Shown: positions 34,206 to 42,974, counted from the stretch's first letter. The stretch is 64,000 nucleotides of DNA from Paractinoplanes ovalisporus (GCF_016834655.1 NZ_JAENHP010000004.1:310001-374000); one strand, 5' to 3'. The notes: generated from the letters alone by a model not told the origin. Made by a program: numbers and translations.

Positions 34206-34835
34206 GTGACCAATACGCCGTTGCGCCCCGCGCGGTCGGCGCCCGCCGCGCGGGGGCCGGAACCGGCCAAGCGGCGCAGCAAGGCGCCGTGGCTGGTGGG
34301 CGGGGCGCTTGTCGTGGTTGTGGCGGGGGCGGGTGCCTATGCGGCAACCCGTCACGAAAAGCCGGTCGCGGCGCCGGTGGCGGAGACCACTACGGCCGCC
34401 GCGGCCACGACGCCGCCGGTCGAGCCCGCGTTGACGGTGCTTCCGGTGGGCCGGAAAGCCTCGGAGGGAACGCTCTCGGTCGCGGTGACCAAGACCGAGT
34501 GCGGCCTCACCGAGGTCGGCCCGCCGGATCTCCCGCTCGCCGCCGAAGGTGAGTTCTGCCTGGTCAGCGTGGCTGTCCAGAACACCGGCAAGGAACCTCG
34601 CCTGCTCGATCCGGGCGCACAGCGCGCCCTCGACCGACAGGGCCGTTCCTATCGGGTGGCCGAACAGGCCGCGGTCTTCGTGAACGATCAGGATCCGTCG
34701 CTGCTCGACGAGATTCCGCCCGGCGCGATCCGCCAGGGCGTGGTCCCGTTCGACGTACCGAAGGGGGTCACGCTGACCTCCCTCATGGTGCACAAGTCGC
34801 CTTACAGTACGGGCGTACGGGTGCAGTTGTCCTGA
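34206..34835 (+). CDS. Membrane-anchored DUF4352-like protein
   Basis: A 209-residue protein with a basic N-terminus, one transmembrane anchor (about 29-46), a Thr/Ala/Pro linker and an extracellular beta domain (LSVAVTKTECG, EFCLVSVAVQNTGKEPRLLDPGAQRALDRQG, IPPGAIRQGVVPFDVPKGV) of the DUF4352 type. Two Cys in the domain may form a disulfide. The GTG start follows GGGAGG. Such proteins are exposed on the cell surface; role unknown. Confidence 0.85.
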   Translation: MTNTPLRPARSAPAARGPEPAKRRSKAPWLVGGALVVVVAGAGAYAATRHEKPVAAPVAETTTAAAATTPPVEPALTVLPVGRKASEGTLSVAVTKTECGLTEVGPPDLPLAAEGEFCLVSVAVQNTGKEPRLLDPGAQRALDRQGRSYRVAEQAAVFVNDQDPSLLDEIPPGAIRQGVVPFDVPKGVTLTSLMVHKSPYSTGVRVQLS

Positions 34836-35033
34836 TCACAGGGATATTTCGGAGATCCACAGTCGCCGATCGAGTGCGTAACTCGCATTCTTTTCTCGAT
34901 TGAGCGAGGGTGATTGTGCGATTTCAGCCCCGAAACATTCCTGATGTGTGTTGGCATGGTCGACGGAATTAACGAGTAGTCCGGGTTCCCATTGCCTCCC
35001 CGTATTGGGGTGGCGCCGGTGCGGCGCACGCTA

Positions 35034-36077
35034 ATGCCACACCGACGGGATTCGCGCGAGTGCCCCGGACCGATGTCGGAGGCAACACTGCACTGTCCGT
35101 CCCCGAGCCGGGCACTCACCGCCGGCGCTATCGCGCTGGCCGTCATCTCACCGGCTCTTGACCCGACCGAGCACGCCGCCGAGGCCGTGCCGCCCACCAA
35201 ACCGGTGGGACCCAAGTCCTCGGAAGACATCCGAATCGAGGAGCGCACCACCATCGCCGAGCGCGCCTCACGCGCCGCCCCCCGGCGTTTCTCACTCTCC
35301 CGGGCCGCCGCGGCCCGGGCCCGGACAAACCCGTTCGCCGCTCCCGACGGCGGCCAGGCTCTGCGCGACGCCGTGGAGCTGGCCGTGGCCGACGAGCGTG
35401 TCGCCCTGCGGACCGCCGAGACCCAGGCCCTGGTCGACGTGCGGGACGACCTGCGGGGCGGCGAGATCGTGGCCGACGAGCCCGCTCCGGCCTCGGAAGC
35501 CCTGCTCAGCCGGGCCGACGCCACGGCCCGGCAGCTGGCCGCCCAGCGTGTCCGGGCCGAGCGCAGCGCCGCCCGGGCGGCGGCTCAGCAGGCCGCCGAG
35601 CTCGTGGACGACGTCACCTGGACCCGGCCCGCCCGCAACCGGGTGGCCAGCCGTTACCAGGGGGCGGCCACCCGCTACCAGCGGGCGGTCACGGTCCGCC
35701 ACGCGGCGGCGGTCCAGCAGGGCGAACGTGTCATGCGGCTGGGCAACGGGATGAACGCGGTGATCGCGTTCGCCCGCTCCCAGGTCGGCAAGCGCTACGT
35801 GACCGGCGGGTCGGGCCCGAACGGCTTCGACTGCTCCGGGTTCACCAAACGGGCGTACGCGCTGGCCGGCATCCGGCTGCCGCACTCGTCCGGCGCGCAG
35901 GCGGCTCGCTCGCGGGGCGTCTCGCGGTCCCAGGCCCGCCCCGGCGACCTGGTCGTGGGTCCCGGGCACGTGGGCATCTACATGGGCCGCGGGATGATGA
36001 TCGACGCGGGGAACCACCGCACCGGAGTGGTTTACCGCAAGGTGTACAACGGCCTCCGGGTCGCGCGTATCTCCTGA
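35034..36077 (+). CDS. NlpC/P60 family cell-wall endopeptidase
   Basis: About 347 residues. A hydrophobic stretch (TAGAIALAVISPAL) acts as signal or anchor, then an Ala/Arg-rich helical region of about 180 residues (likely coiled coil), then the C-terminal NlpC/P60 domain with catalytic Cys in GFDCSGFTKRAY, a His in GPGHVGIYMGRG and a third polar residue in AGNHRTG. Such enzymes cut peptidoglycan stem peptides. The start is uncertain: ATG 35034 and ATG 35073 are both possible, and neither has a strong ribosome binding site. The 198 bases upstream show no riboswitch I recognise. Confidence 0.88.
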   Translation: MPHRRDSRECPGPMSEATLHCPSPSRALTAGAIALAVISPALDPTEHAAEAVPPTKPVGPKSSEDIRIEERTTIAERASRAAPRRFSLSRAAAARARTNPFAAPDGGQALRDAVELAVADERVALRTAETQALVDVRDDLRGGEIVADEPAPASEALLSRADATARQLAAQRVRAERSAARAAAQQAAELVDDVTWTRPARNRVASRYQGAATRYQRAVTVRHAAAVQQGERVMRLGNGMNAVIAFARSQVGKRYVTGGSGPNGFDCSGFTKRAYALAGIRLPHSSGAQAARSRGVSRSQARPGDLVVGPGHVGIYMGRGMMIDAGNHRTGVVYRKVYNGLRVARIS

Positions 36078-36136
36078 ATCAGACGCCGGAAACGGGTCGC
36101 CTCCGGGCGGCCCGTTCCGCGCTGTCCACCCATTGC

Positions 36137-37333
36137 TCAGCGCGGCAATGTCAGGCGCACGGTCGTGCCGACTCCGGGCTCACTCTCCAAATGCACACTG
36201 CCGTGATGCGCATCGACGATCGACTTGACGATCGCCAGACCGAGCCCCGGTCCCTGGGCCGCCATCACCTCGGCCGCCGCGCAGCGATAGAAGCGGTCGA
36301 ACACGTGCGGGAGCTCGTCGGCGGCGATGCCCACCCCGGTGTCGGTGATGATCAGTTCGGGCTCGCCCTCGGACGTGGAGTCGATCGTGATCTCGCCGTC
36401 CGCGTCGGTGAACTTGATCGCGTTGACCAGCAGATGGTTGAGCACCTGGGCGACCCGCTTGGCGTCGGCCCGGGCCGGGACGGGACGTTCCGTACGGTCG
36501 CGCAGTTTCACCCCGCGGTGATCGGCCAGGGCCCGGCAGGCCGCGATGGCCTGGTGCGCCAGTTCGGCCAGGTCCACCTCGCCGAGGTCGAGCTGTATCC
36601 GGTCCTCGGTCATCTTCGCCACCATGAGCAGCTCGTCGATGAGCCGGAGCAGCCGGTCGGAGTTGCGTGACATCACCGACAGGAACCGGCGGGACGTCTC
36701 GGCGTCGAAGTCGTCCTCGAGCAGCATCTCCAGGTAGCCGCGGATGGTGGACAGCGGCGTCCGCAACTCGTGGCTGACCGTGGCCAGGAACGAGTCCTTC
36801 ATCCGGTCCAGCTGGCGCATCCGGTCGGCGATCTCGCCCGCGTGCCGGGCGTAACGGCGCAGCTCGAGCTGCACCGACGCGTGCCGGGCGAGGCTGCGCA
36901 GGGCGCGTCGCTGCGGTGCGGTGAGCGTGCGGGGCACATGGTCGACGACACAGACCGTGCCCACCGCGTACGTCCCGTCGAGCACCACCGGCGCACCGGC
37001 GTAGAACCGGATGTTGGCGGCACTCATCGCCTTGTTCTCGGCGAAGCGCGGGTCGGTGGTCGCGTCGGGCACCTCGAGCAGATCGTGCGACGTGATGGTG
37101 TGCGCGCAGAAGGACAGGTCGCGCGGCACGCCTTCGAGCTCGGTGCCCACCTTGGCCTTGAACCATTGCCGGTCCCGGTCGACGAGGCTCACCAGGCCCA
37201 GTGGCGTCCCGCAGATCTGCGACGCCAGCAGCGCGATGTCGTCGAAGTCCTCTTCCGGCCCGGTGTCCATCACCTGGGCGTCGTGCAGGGCCGCGAGCCG
37301 GCCCGGCTCGTCCGGAGGCAGAGGAGCCCTCAT
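36137..37333 (-). CDS. GAF-domain sensor histidine kinase
   Basis: A 398-residue soluble kinase. An N-terminal GAF domain (about 15-155; LVSLVDRDRQWFKAKVG, SFCAHTI, GTVCVVDH) precedes the HisKA domain with phosphoacceptor His188 in VSHELRTPL and an ATPase with HLLVNAIKFTD, DTGVGIA and GPGLGLAI. The GAF type is the one also found with redox or cyclic nucleotide sensing in actinomycetes. No transmembrane segment and no adjacent response regulator: an orphan kinase. Confidence 0.92.
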   Translation of the reverse strand: MRAPLPPDEPGRLAALHDAQVMDTGPEEDFDDIALLASQICGTPLGLVSLVDRDRQWFKAKVGTELEGVPRDLSFCAHTITSHDLLEVPDATTDPRFAENKAMSAANIRFYAGAPVVLDGTYAVGTVCVVDHVPRTLTAPQRRALRSLARHASVQLELRRYARHAGEIADRMRQLDRMKDSFLATVSHELRTPLSTIRGYLEMLLEDDFDAETSRRFLSVMSRNSDRLLRLIDELLMVAKMTEDRIQLDLGEVDLAELAHQAIAACRALADHRGVKLRDRTERPVPARADAKRVAQVLNHLLVNAIKFTDADGEITIDSTSEGEPELIITDTGVGIAADELPHVFDRFYRCAAAEVMAAQGPGLGLAIVKSIVDAHHGSVHLESEPGVGTTVRLTLPR

Positions 37334-37388
37334 CGCTCGATCGTCTCAGTTCAGTCGACTGATTTGGGGCGATTCGTCCGACAACAGC

Positions 37389-37422
37389 AGTCGGCACCCG
37401 CCTCGACCGGCGGGTGCCGACT
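37389..37422. other. Strong hairpin between divergent genes
   Basis: AGTCGGCACCCGCC and GGCGGGTGCCGACT form perfect 14-base arms around a TCGACC loop. It lies 56 bases upstream of the GAF kinase start and about 190 bases before the PEBP-like gene. No T-run follows in either direction, so it is not a typical terminator. It may be a leader hairpin of the kinase transcript or a protein-binding site. Nothing else is evident in 37334-37614. Confidence 0.5.
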
Positions 37423-37614
37423 TGCGTATCGCCACCGGGCGCGGGGATCTCGGCCGCTCGCACCCGGTCGGATGTCAGACAGAAGCATCACCCGGCCCAC
37501 GGGTTTACGTACGCACCCGCTGTGCGTCCGCCCGATCGGGTGACACAGCGGCACCCAGGGGTACGGACTAGTCTTCTTTCCGGAGAAGGCCAGCACATCG
37601 CGGAGGACATCACG

Positions 37615-38145
37615 ATGAGTCTCGAACGTGCCGTAGCCCCGGATCCGTACGATCTTCTGCCCGCGGTCCCGTCCTTCACGGTGACCAGCGCGGACGTGAC
37701 CGACGGCCGGCCGCTCGACGAACTGTTCGCCCACCCCAGCGTCGGCGGCAAGAACCTCTCACCCCAGCTGTCCTGGTCGGGTTTCCCCGGCGAGACGCGT
37801 GGCTTCGTGGTGACCTGTTTCGATCCCGACGCCCCCACCGGCAGCGGGTTCTGGCACTGGGTGCTCGTCAACCTGCCGGTCACCACGACCGAGCTGCCGC
37901 GCGGGGTCGACGACCTGCCGGGTGACGCGTTCTGCGTCCGCAACGACTACGGCGAGAGCAACTACGGCGGTTCCGCCCCGCCGCCCGGCGACCGGCCCCA
38001 CCGCTACGTGTTCGCCGTGCACGCGATCGACGTCGACAAGCTCGAGGTTCCGCCCGAGGCGTCGCCCGCTTATGTCGGGTTCAACCTGGCCTTCCACACG
38101 CTGGCCCGGGCCACGATCCGCCCGACGTTCCAGGTGAAGGGCTGA
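37615..38145 (+). CDS. YbhB/YbcL family (PEBP/Raf kinase inhibitor-like) protein
   Basis: A 176-residue soluble protein of the phosphatidylethanolamine-binding fold: LSPQLSWSGFPGETRGFVVTCFDPDAP with the DPDAP anion-binding motif, FWHWVLVNLP, and GGSAPPPGDRPHRYVFAVHA. The N-terminus (PYDLLPAVPSFTVTSADV) is the usual actinomycete extension. The bacterial role is unclear. The ATG at 37615 has GGAGG upstream. Confidence 0.92.
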   Translation: MSLERAVAPDPYDLLPAVPSFTVTSADVTDGRPLDELFAHPSVGGKNLSPQLSWSGFPGETRGFVVTCFDPDAPTGSGFWHWVLVNLPVTTTELPRGVDDLPGDAFCVRNDYGESNYGGSAPPPGDRPHRYVFAVHAIDVDKLEVPPEASPAYVGFNLAFHTLARATIRPTFQVKG

Positions 38146-38151
38146 CATCAG

Positions 38152-38180
38152 AAAGGCCGCCGGGTGACCGGCGGCCTTTT
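38152..38180 (+). terminator. Rho-independent terminator
   Basis: AAAGGCCGCCGG and CCGGCGGCCTTT form perfect 12-base arms around GTGA, followed by T. It lies just after the PEBP-like gene and, being A- and T-flanked, may also stop the convergent methyltransferase transcript ending at 38193. Confidence 0.85.
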
Positions 38181-38192
38181 CTGGAGCGTCGC

Positions 38193-38906
38193 TCAGGACG
38201 GGACGCGCGCCACGACGAACACCGACTGGCCGAACGGCGGCTTCACGATGCTCTCGGCGGCCTTGGTCACCGGCAGCACGACCGAGTCGTACACCTTGAC
38301 CATCGGGCCTTCCTTGGGCGCCAGCTTGAAGATGCTGGTCGCGCCGTAGTAGCCGATGAGGCCCAGCGCGTTCGCGTAGTGCATCTTCTCGATCTGCAGG
38401 CCGGCGTCTTCCATGGCGGCACGCATCGTCTTCTTCGTGTAGCGCCGGATGTGGCCGGTCGCGATGTCGACGTTGCTCATGGCGAACATGAACGCCGGCA
38501 CGATGATGATGACCCGGCCGCCGGGGCGCACGAGGTCGGCCATGCTGCGCAGGGCGCCGACGTGGTCCTCGATGTGCTCGAGCACGTTGTAGGAGACCGC
38601 GGCGCTGTATTCACCGTTCGCGTCGGCCGACGGCAGCAGCATCTGCCGCACGTCGATGTTCGCGTAGTCGGCCATGCGCTCCTTGAGCAGCACGAGCCGG
38701 TCCGGGTCGGCTTCGGTCGCCGTGAACCGCGGGAGGTGCTCCGCCCACTCGATCGCGTAGTCCCCGAGACCGCTGCCGATCTCGATCGGGTTGTCCCCGA
38801 GGTACGGAAGAGCGAGCTCGACGAACCACCGGCGGTGGTTCACGGCCGTGGCGAGGCCTTCGAGCACTTCGGACTGGATCCGCTGGTCTCCAGTGATGTC
38901 TGCCAT
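38193..38906 (-). CDS. Class I SAM-dependent methyltransferase
   Basis: A 237-residue soluble methyltransferase. Motif I is PIEIGSGLGDYAIEWAEH, followed by TATEADPDRL (acidic residue for SAM ribose), SYNVLEHIEDHV (motif IV) and LVRPGGRVIIIVPAF (motif VI). The ATG at 38906 follows AGGGAACC. An insert with TGHIRRYTKKTMR is typical of glycan- or lipid-associated bacterial methyltransferases. It is divergent from the GT-C-like gene at 39173, so a surface-glycan role is plausible but unproven. Confidence 0.88.
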   Translation of the reverse strand: MADITGDQRIQSEVLEGLATAVNHRRWFVELALPYLGDNPIEIGSGLGDYAIEWAEHLPRFTATEADPDRLVLLKERMADYANIDVRQMLLPSADANGEYSAAVSYNVLEHIEDHVGALRSMADLVRPGGRVIIIVPAFMFAMSNVDIATGHIRRYTKKTMRAAMEDAGLQIEKMHYANALGLIGYYGATSIFKLAPKEGPMVKVYDSVVLPVTKAAESIVKPPFGQSVFVVARVPS

Positions 38907-39172
38907 ATGTAAGGTTCCCTCGTCTTGCCGATCCGAGCTGACAGCGGGACCGGAAGAGTTAACCATCTCCACGCGCGTAACCGAAAGTTGAGCCGGGGAC
39001 GGGCCCTCATTATTTGCCTGATTGAGACATAGCTCAGCTGGGTACCGGGTCAGGTCGGTTCGCATGCGCCGACACGCACGGATGTCTTGAATACACCGTT
39101 CATATCGGCTCGATCACGCATGGGCCGCTCGTCACTGCAACGTTACCAACCTCGGTTAGGCTCGCCCACGCT

Positions 39173-41158
39173 ATGACGATTACGGGTAATGCCTCGACAG
39201 GCCAACCGGCCGGCGGGAACGTGCTGCCGCCCCGTCAAGTGACCGAAACCGGAGACCTCGAAGCCGAGCTCATCGCGCTCGAGACCGACGTCGCCCAGAC
39301 CGCTCCGATCTCGGTCGTCCCCGACGTCGAGGCTGCCCCTGAGCAGGGCCAGAAGCCGGCAAAGCGGTGGTGGAGGCGGCGTCCGGACTGGCGGGACATC
39401 CTCGCGACAGCGACGTTCGTCGCTGTCGCGCTCTACTTGACGGCCCCCTTGTGGTTCAATCTCGATCACCAGTTGCGAGATGATCCACAAGACCAGGCTT
39501 TCTTTGAGTGGATGATGGCGCATGGTGCGCGCGTGCTCACCGATGGCGCATATCCGTTCTTCTCCGATCGCATGAATTACCCCGATGGGGTGAACATGAT
39601 GGCCAACACCTCGGTGCTGGCCATTTCGCTGCCGATGACGCCCGTCACTCTTCTGTTCGGGCCCCATGTGGCGTTCAACTTATTTCTTACTCTCGCGTTG
39701 GCACTCACCGGCATCGCGTGGTATTTCGTGCTCTCCCGCGTGTTCGTCTCATCGCGACTCGCAGCCTGGGTCGGCGCGCTCTTCGCGACTTTTGCGCCGA
39801 GCATGATTTCGCACGCCGGCGGTCACCCGAACATCGTCTCGCAGTTCCTGGTCCCGCTGATCATCTGGCGGACCCTGCGCCTGCGTCAGCCCGGCCGGGC
39901 CGTGCGCAACGGCCTGATCATGGCCGCGCTGCTGATCTGGCAGGCGTTCATCAACCTCGAGGTCCTCTTCATGACCGCGGTCGGCCTGGGCGTGTTCTGC
40001 CTGATCATGGCCATCGTGCGGCGGAAGACGCACCCGGGCGAGACCAAGCGTTTCCTGCGTGGCCTGGCGGTGGCCGGCACGGTCACCCTGGCCGTCCTGG
40101 CCTATCCGCTGTCGGTGCAGTTCTTCGGCCCGCAGAGCTACCACGGCCTGCCGCAGTTCGTCCGCAACTTCGGCGCCGACCTCGCCTCGTTCACCGCCTA
40201 TTCGAGCCACTCGGTCGCCGGTAATGAGGTGATCGCCGAACGGCTCGCGCAGAATCCGGCCGAGGAGAACGCATTCTTCGGCTGGGGCCTGGTGATTCTG
40301 TTCGTCGGCCTGATCGTGTGGATGCGACGCTCGGCCGCGGTCCTCTCGCTCGGCTTCCTGGCGCTGATCTTCGCGGCAATGTCGCTCGGACCGCGAATTT
40401 TCCTCAACGGCATCAACACCGGCATTCCTGGCATCTGGTCCGTTCTGCACAGCGTTCCGGTGCTCAACTCGGCCGTGCCGACCCGCTGGGCCATGGCCAT
40501 CGCCCCGGTCGTCGGCATCCTGCTGGCCCTCGGCGTGCAGCGCGCGATCGACCTCGTGCGGGTCCAGCCGGCCGCCCGCGGCCCGGTCCGCGTCGCCATG
40601 ATCACCGCGGTCGCGATGGCCCTGGTGCCGCTTGTGCCGGTGCAGCTCAAGACCGCGCCGATGGCCCCCACGCCCGAGTTCGTCACGTCGGGTGCCTGGC
40701 AGCAGTACGTCGACGACAACCACACCGTCGTCACCCTGCCGCTGCCCGACTCCGGCTACCCCGACCCGCTGCGCTGGACCGCGACGACCGGCCAGGACAT
40801 GCGCATCGCCGGGGCGTACGCACTGCTGCCCAACCAGAACCCGCTCAACCCGAGCGACCGCACGGCCCTGTTCTCCCCGCCGTGGCGCCCCACGAGCGGC
40901 CTGATGGCGTCGATCCGCCAGGGCAACCCGATCCCCGAGATCAACGACACGCGCCGCGAGATGACCCTGGCCGACCTGCGTTACTGGAAGGCCGCCGTCA
41001 TCGTCCTGACCCCCCAGCTGCGCGACACCGAAATGCTGCGCGCGATGACCGGCCTGCTGGGTTTCCAGCCCACCTGGACCGGCGGCGCCTGGGTCTGGGA
41101 CGTCCGCCACCTGGTCGACGATCCCAACGCCGTGCTCACCGGCCCCGACATCGGCTGA
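39173..41158 (+). CDS. Large GT-C-like integral membrane protein
   Basis: A 661-residue protein: a polar N-terminal tail of about 70 residues ending in a basic stretch (KRWWRRRPDW), about 10-11 transmembrane helices, and an extracytoplasmic C-terminal domain of about 180 residues. The first external loop contains DDPQDQAFFEWMMAHGARV, with the acidic motif typical of GT-C glycosyltransferases that use polyprenyl-phosphate sugars; RMNYPDGVNMM follows. Such proteins add sugars to surface glycans. A TTA leucine codon occurs at 39680-39682, and 39.4-39.85 kb is visibly richer in A/T than the rest. A terminator follows. Confidence 0.85.
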   Translation: MTITGNASTGQPAGGNVLPPRQVTETGDLEAELIALETDVAQTAPISVVPDVEAAPEQGQKPAKRWWRRRPDWRDILATATFVAVALYLTAPLWFNLDHQLRDDPQDQAFFEWMMAHGARVLTDGAYPFFSDRMNYPDGVNMMANTSVLAISLPMTPVTLLFGPHVAFNLFLTLALALTGIAWYFVLSRVFVSSRLAAWVGALFATFAPSMISHAGGHPNIVSQFLVPLIIWRTLRLRQPGRAVRNGLIMAALLIWQAFINLEVLFMTAVGLGVFCLIMAIVRRKTHPGETKRFLRGLAVAGTVTLAVLAYPLSVQFFGPQSYHGLPQFVRNFGADLASFTAYSSHSVAGNEVIAERLAQNPAEENAFFGWGLVILFVGLIVWMRRSAAVLSLGFLALIFAAMSLGPRIFLNGINTGIPGIWSVLHSVPVLNSAVPTRWAMAIAPVVGILLALGVQRAIDLVRVQPAARGPVRVAMITAVAMALVPLVPVQLKTAPMAPTPEFVTSGAWQQYVDDNHTVVTLPLPDSGYPDPLRWTATTGQDMRIAGAYALLPNQNPLNPSDRTALFSPPWRPTSGLMASIRQGNPIPEINDTRREMTLADLRYWKAAVIVLTPQLRDTEMLRAMTGLLGFQPTWTGGAWVWDVRHLVDDPNAVLTGPDIG

Positions 41159-41176
41159 GTCCCCGGCACACTGGCG

Positions 41177-41201
41177 AAAGGCGGTCCGGTGGGCCGCCTT
41201 T
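41177..41201 (+). terminator. Rho-independent terminator
   Basis: AAAGGCGG and CCGCCTTT form an 8-base stem with a TCC/GGG-capable loop, 18 bases after the GT-C-like gene. The repeat copy C starts about 20 bases further on. Confidence 0.75.
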
Positions 41202-41222
41202 CTGCGTCGGTCACGCTGCTTT

Positions 41223-41331
41223 TTCCGTACGGGGATACCGACGCGCGCTGCCGATGCGCATACGCGCCGTCGCTGGTCACCCCGATCAGGCGGCCGCCGC
41301 CCTCGATCCCTTTGGTGACGCCGCGGCCCGC
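41223..41331 (+). repeat. Dispersed ~110-bp repeat, copy C
   Basis: A direct copy of 19003-19118 without the tRNA part. It starts TTCCGTACGG, keeps GGATACCGACGCGCGCTGC and shares its end, up to GCGGCCCGC, with copy A. The hairpin arm reads ATGCGC instead of GCGCGC, leaving five pairs including a wobble pair. It follows the terminator at 41177-41201 and precedes the small gene at 41383. Confidence 0.85.
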
Positions 41332-41382
41332 CCCCTCGGCGGGTTGCGCGAGGAAGGCGGGGCGGCGCGGGCCGGTCTTCGT

Positions 41383-41532
41383 TCAGCGGCGGCGGCCCTG
41401 CAGCCTGGTCAGCAGGCTGCGCAGCTTGCGCTGGTTCTCCGGTTTGGCGAGCTGACGCTGGCCTTGCTGGATCAGGCGTCGGCCCTGCGGGCTGGACAGA
41501 AACGTGCGAAGACGCTGGGACAGCGTGGGCAT
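41383..41532 (-). CDS. Small basic conserved protein, 49 residues
   Basis: The ATG at 41532 follows a good AAGGAG site and gives a 49-residue, strongly basic helical protein (PTLSQRLRTFLSSPQGRRLI, then QQGQRQLAKPENQRKLRSLL and an Arg-rich end). I recall similar short proteins annotated as hypothetical in actinomycetes. No signal or membrane segment. Basic charge suggests nucleic acid binding, which is inference. Confidence 0.65.
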   Translation of the reverse strand: MPTLSQRLRTFLSSPQGRRLIQQGQRQLAKPENQRKLRSLLTRLQGRRR

Positions 41533-41585
41533 TCGGGGCTCCTTTTCGTCCGAGCCTGACACAGCTCCCTGAAAGACAGTTGGAA

Positions 41586-41614
41586 AAAGGCCGCCACCGG
41601 TTGGTGACGGCCTT
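41586..41614. terminator. Rho-independent terminator of the WD40 gene
   Basis: AAAGGCCG and CGGCCTTT form the base of a stem with CACC/GGTG pairing above it, 16 bases beyond the stop of the WD40 gene on the minus strand. Confidence 0.75.
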
Positions 41615-41629
41615 TCCGGGTCGTTCGGG

Positions 41630-42817
41630 TCAGGCGGCGTTACGGCCGGGAACCCGCCACAGCCGGACCTTGTTGTCCGCGCCCGCACTGATCAGGCGCT
41701 TGCCGTCGGGGCTGATGCGCAACGCCCAGACCGGCCCGACGTGCCCGGTCAGCGTGCGGCCCACGGAGGCTCCGGTGGTCGCGTTCCACACCCGTACGGT
41801 GCCGTCGTCACCACCGGTGGCCAGCAGCTTTCCGCTCGGATTGAACCGCATGGCCCGCACCGGCCCGGTGTGGCCGGTCAGCGGCTCGGTGGCCGCCTCG
41901 CGGGTCGCCATGTTCCACAGCTGCACGGTGTTGTCGCCACCCGACGAGGTGGCCAGCAGCTTGCCGCCGCGGCTGAACGTGAGGGCCAGCACCGGCCCGG
42001 AACTGCTGGTCAGCGGCACGCCCGCAGGTGCGCCGGTGGCGGCGTTCCACAGCCGTACGACGTTGCCGCCGCCGGAGGCCGCCAGGAGCCGCCCGCCCGG
42101 GTTGAAGCTCACCGCGTACACCGGGCCGGGGCTCACGGTCAGCGTCTCACCGATCTGCCGGCCGGTCGCGGTCTCCCACAGCTCCACCGAGTTGTCGCTA
42201 CCGGCGCCGGCGGTCGCGAGCCGGTCGCCGTCCGGGCTGAACACGACCAGCTTCACCGCGCCCGCGTGACCGGTGACGATGGTGCGCACCAGATGCCCGG
42301 TGGTGGGAGTCCACAGCCGGATCGTGCCGTCGTCGCCGGTGCTGGCCAGCCGGCCGGTCGAGCTGAAGGAGAGCGAGCGCACGGCCCCGCCGTGGGCGGT
42401 CAGCGCCGGACCGGACTGCTGCCCGGTCGCCGGATCCCACAGCGAGACACCGTCGTTGCCGGCGACCGCCAGCAGCTTGCCGTCCGAGCTGTAGGCGAGG
42501 GAGTGGACGGGCCCGGTGAGGCCGGTGATCGGCGGGCCCGCCTTGCGCCCGTTCGCCGTGTTCCACTGCCGCACGGTCGCCTTGCTCACGGTGGCGAACA
42601 CTTTCCCGTCCGGGCGCAGGGCGATCAGTCCGGCCGTGCCGGGTACGACGCTGCGGGAGCGGGCGCCGGGGGCATCCGCCTGGGCGGGCGCGCTCGGGAT
42701 GGCGGTGAGGGCGAGCAGCCCGACCAGGGCCACGGCGAGGGACCATCCGGCGCGGCGCAGACGGCCGCCGACCGTATCGTCACAGCGCGTGTCTTTACGA
42801 TCTCTTTTGGTAGTCAC
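41630..42817 (-). CDS. Secreted WD40-repeat protein
   Basis: A 395-residue protein with a signal peptide (hydrophobic LAVALVGLLALTAIPSAPAQA, about residues 28-48) followed by about seven to eight WD40 repeats, enough for one beta-propeller. Repeats end in W-x-x-x-T/A-G (LWDPATGQQ, LWTPTTGHL, LWETATGRQ, LWNAATGAP, LWNMATREA, VWNATTGAS, LWRVPGRNA). Unlike most actinomycete WD40 proteins it carries no kinase or NACHT domain and is exported. It probably acts as a surface scaffold; partner unknown. The GTG at 42817 is used. Confidence 0.88.
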   Translation of the reverse strand: MTTKRDRKDTRCDDTVGGRLRRAGWSLAVALVGLLALTAIPSAPAQADAPGARSRSVVPGTAGLIALRPDGKVFATVSKATVRQWNTANGRKAGPPITGLTGPVHSLAYSSDGKLLAVAGNDGVSLWDPATGQQSGPALTAHGGAVRSLSFSSTGRLASTGDDGTIRLWTPTTGHLVRTIVTGHAGAVKLVVFSPDGDRLATAGAGSDNSVELWETATGRQIGETLTVSPGPVYAVSFNPGGRLLAASGGGNVVRLWNAATGAPAGVPLTSSSGPVLALTFSRGGKLLATSSGGDNTVQLWNMATREAATEPLTGHTGPVRAMRFNPSGKLLATGGDDGTVRVWNATTGASVGRTLTGHVGPVWALRISPDGKRLISAGADNKVRLWRVPGRNAA

Positions 42818-42974
42818 CTCGGCACGGTAACGAGGCTCGCGGGGAGATTTTGGGGTAGTTCACGCGGTTTCATCCGGCCGAGGTCATCCGGGGCGCCCAG
42901 AAATTGTCGGACGCCTATGCGATGCTTCCGCCGTTCGGGCCCGAGTGAGGCCCATCGATCTGTACGGGGGATGC

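Noticed and set aside
34836..35033. A c-di-AMP (ydaO-type) riboswitch before the NlpC/P60 gene, as in some actinomycetes
   Set aside because: I could not find the conserved ydaO core or its paired stems; the region has no convincing structure.
39030..39041. A TAGCTCAGCTGG stretch like a tRNA D-arm upstream of the GT-C-like gene
   Set aside because: No acceptor, anticodon or T arm can be folded around it; probably chance.
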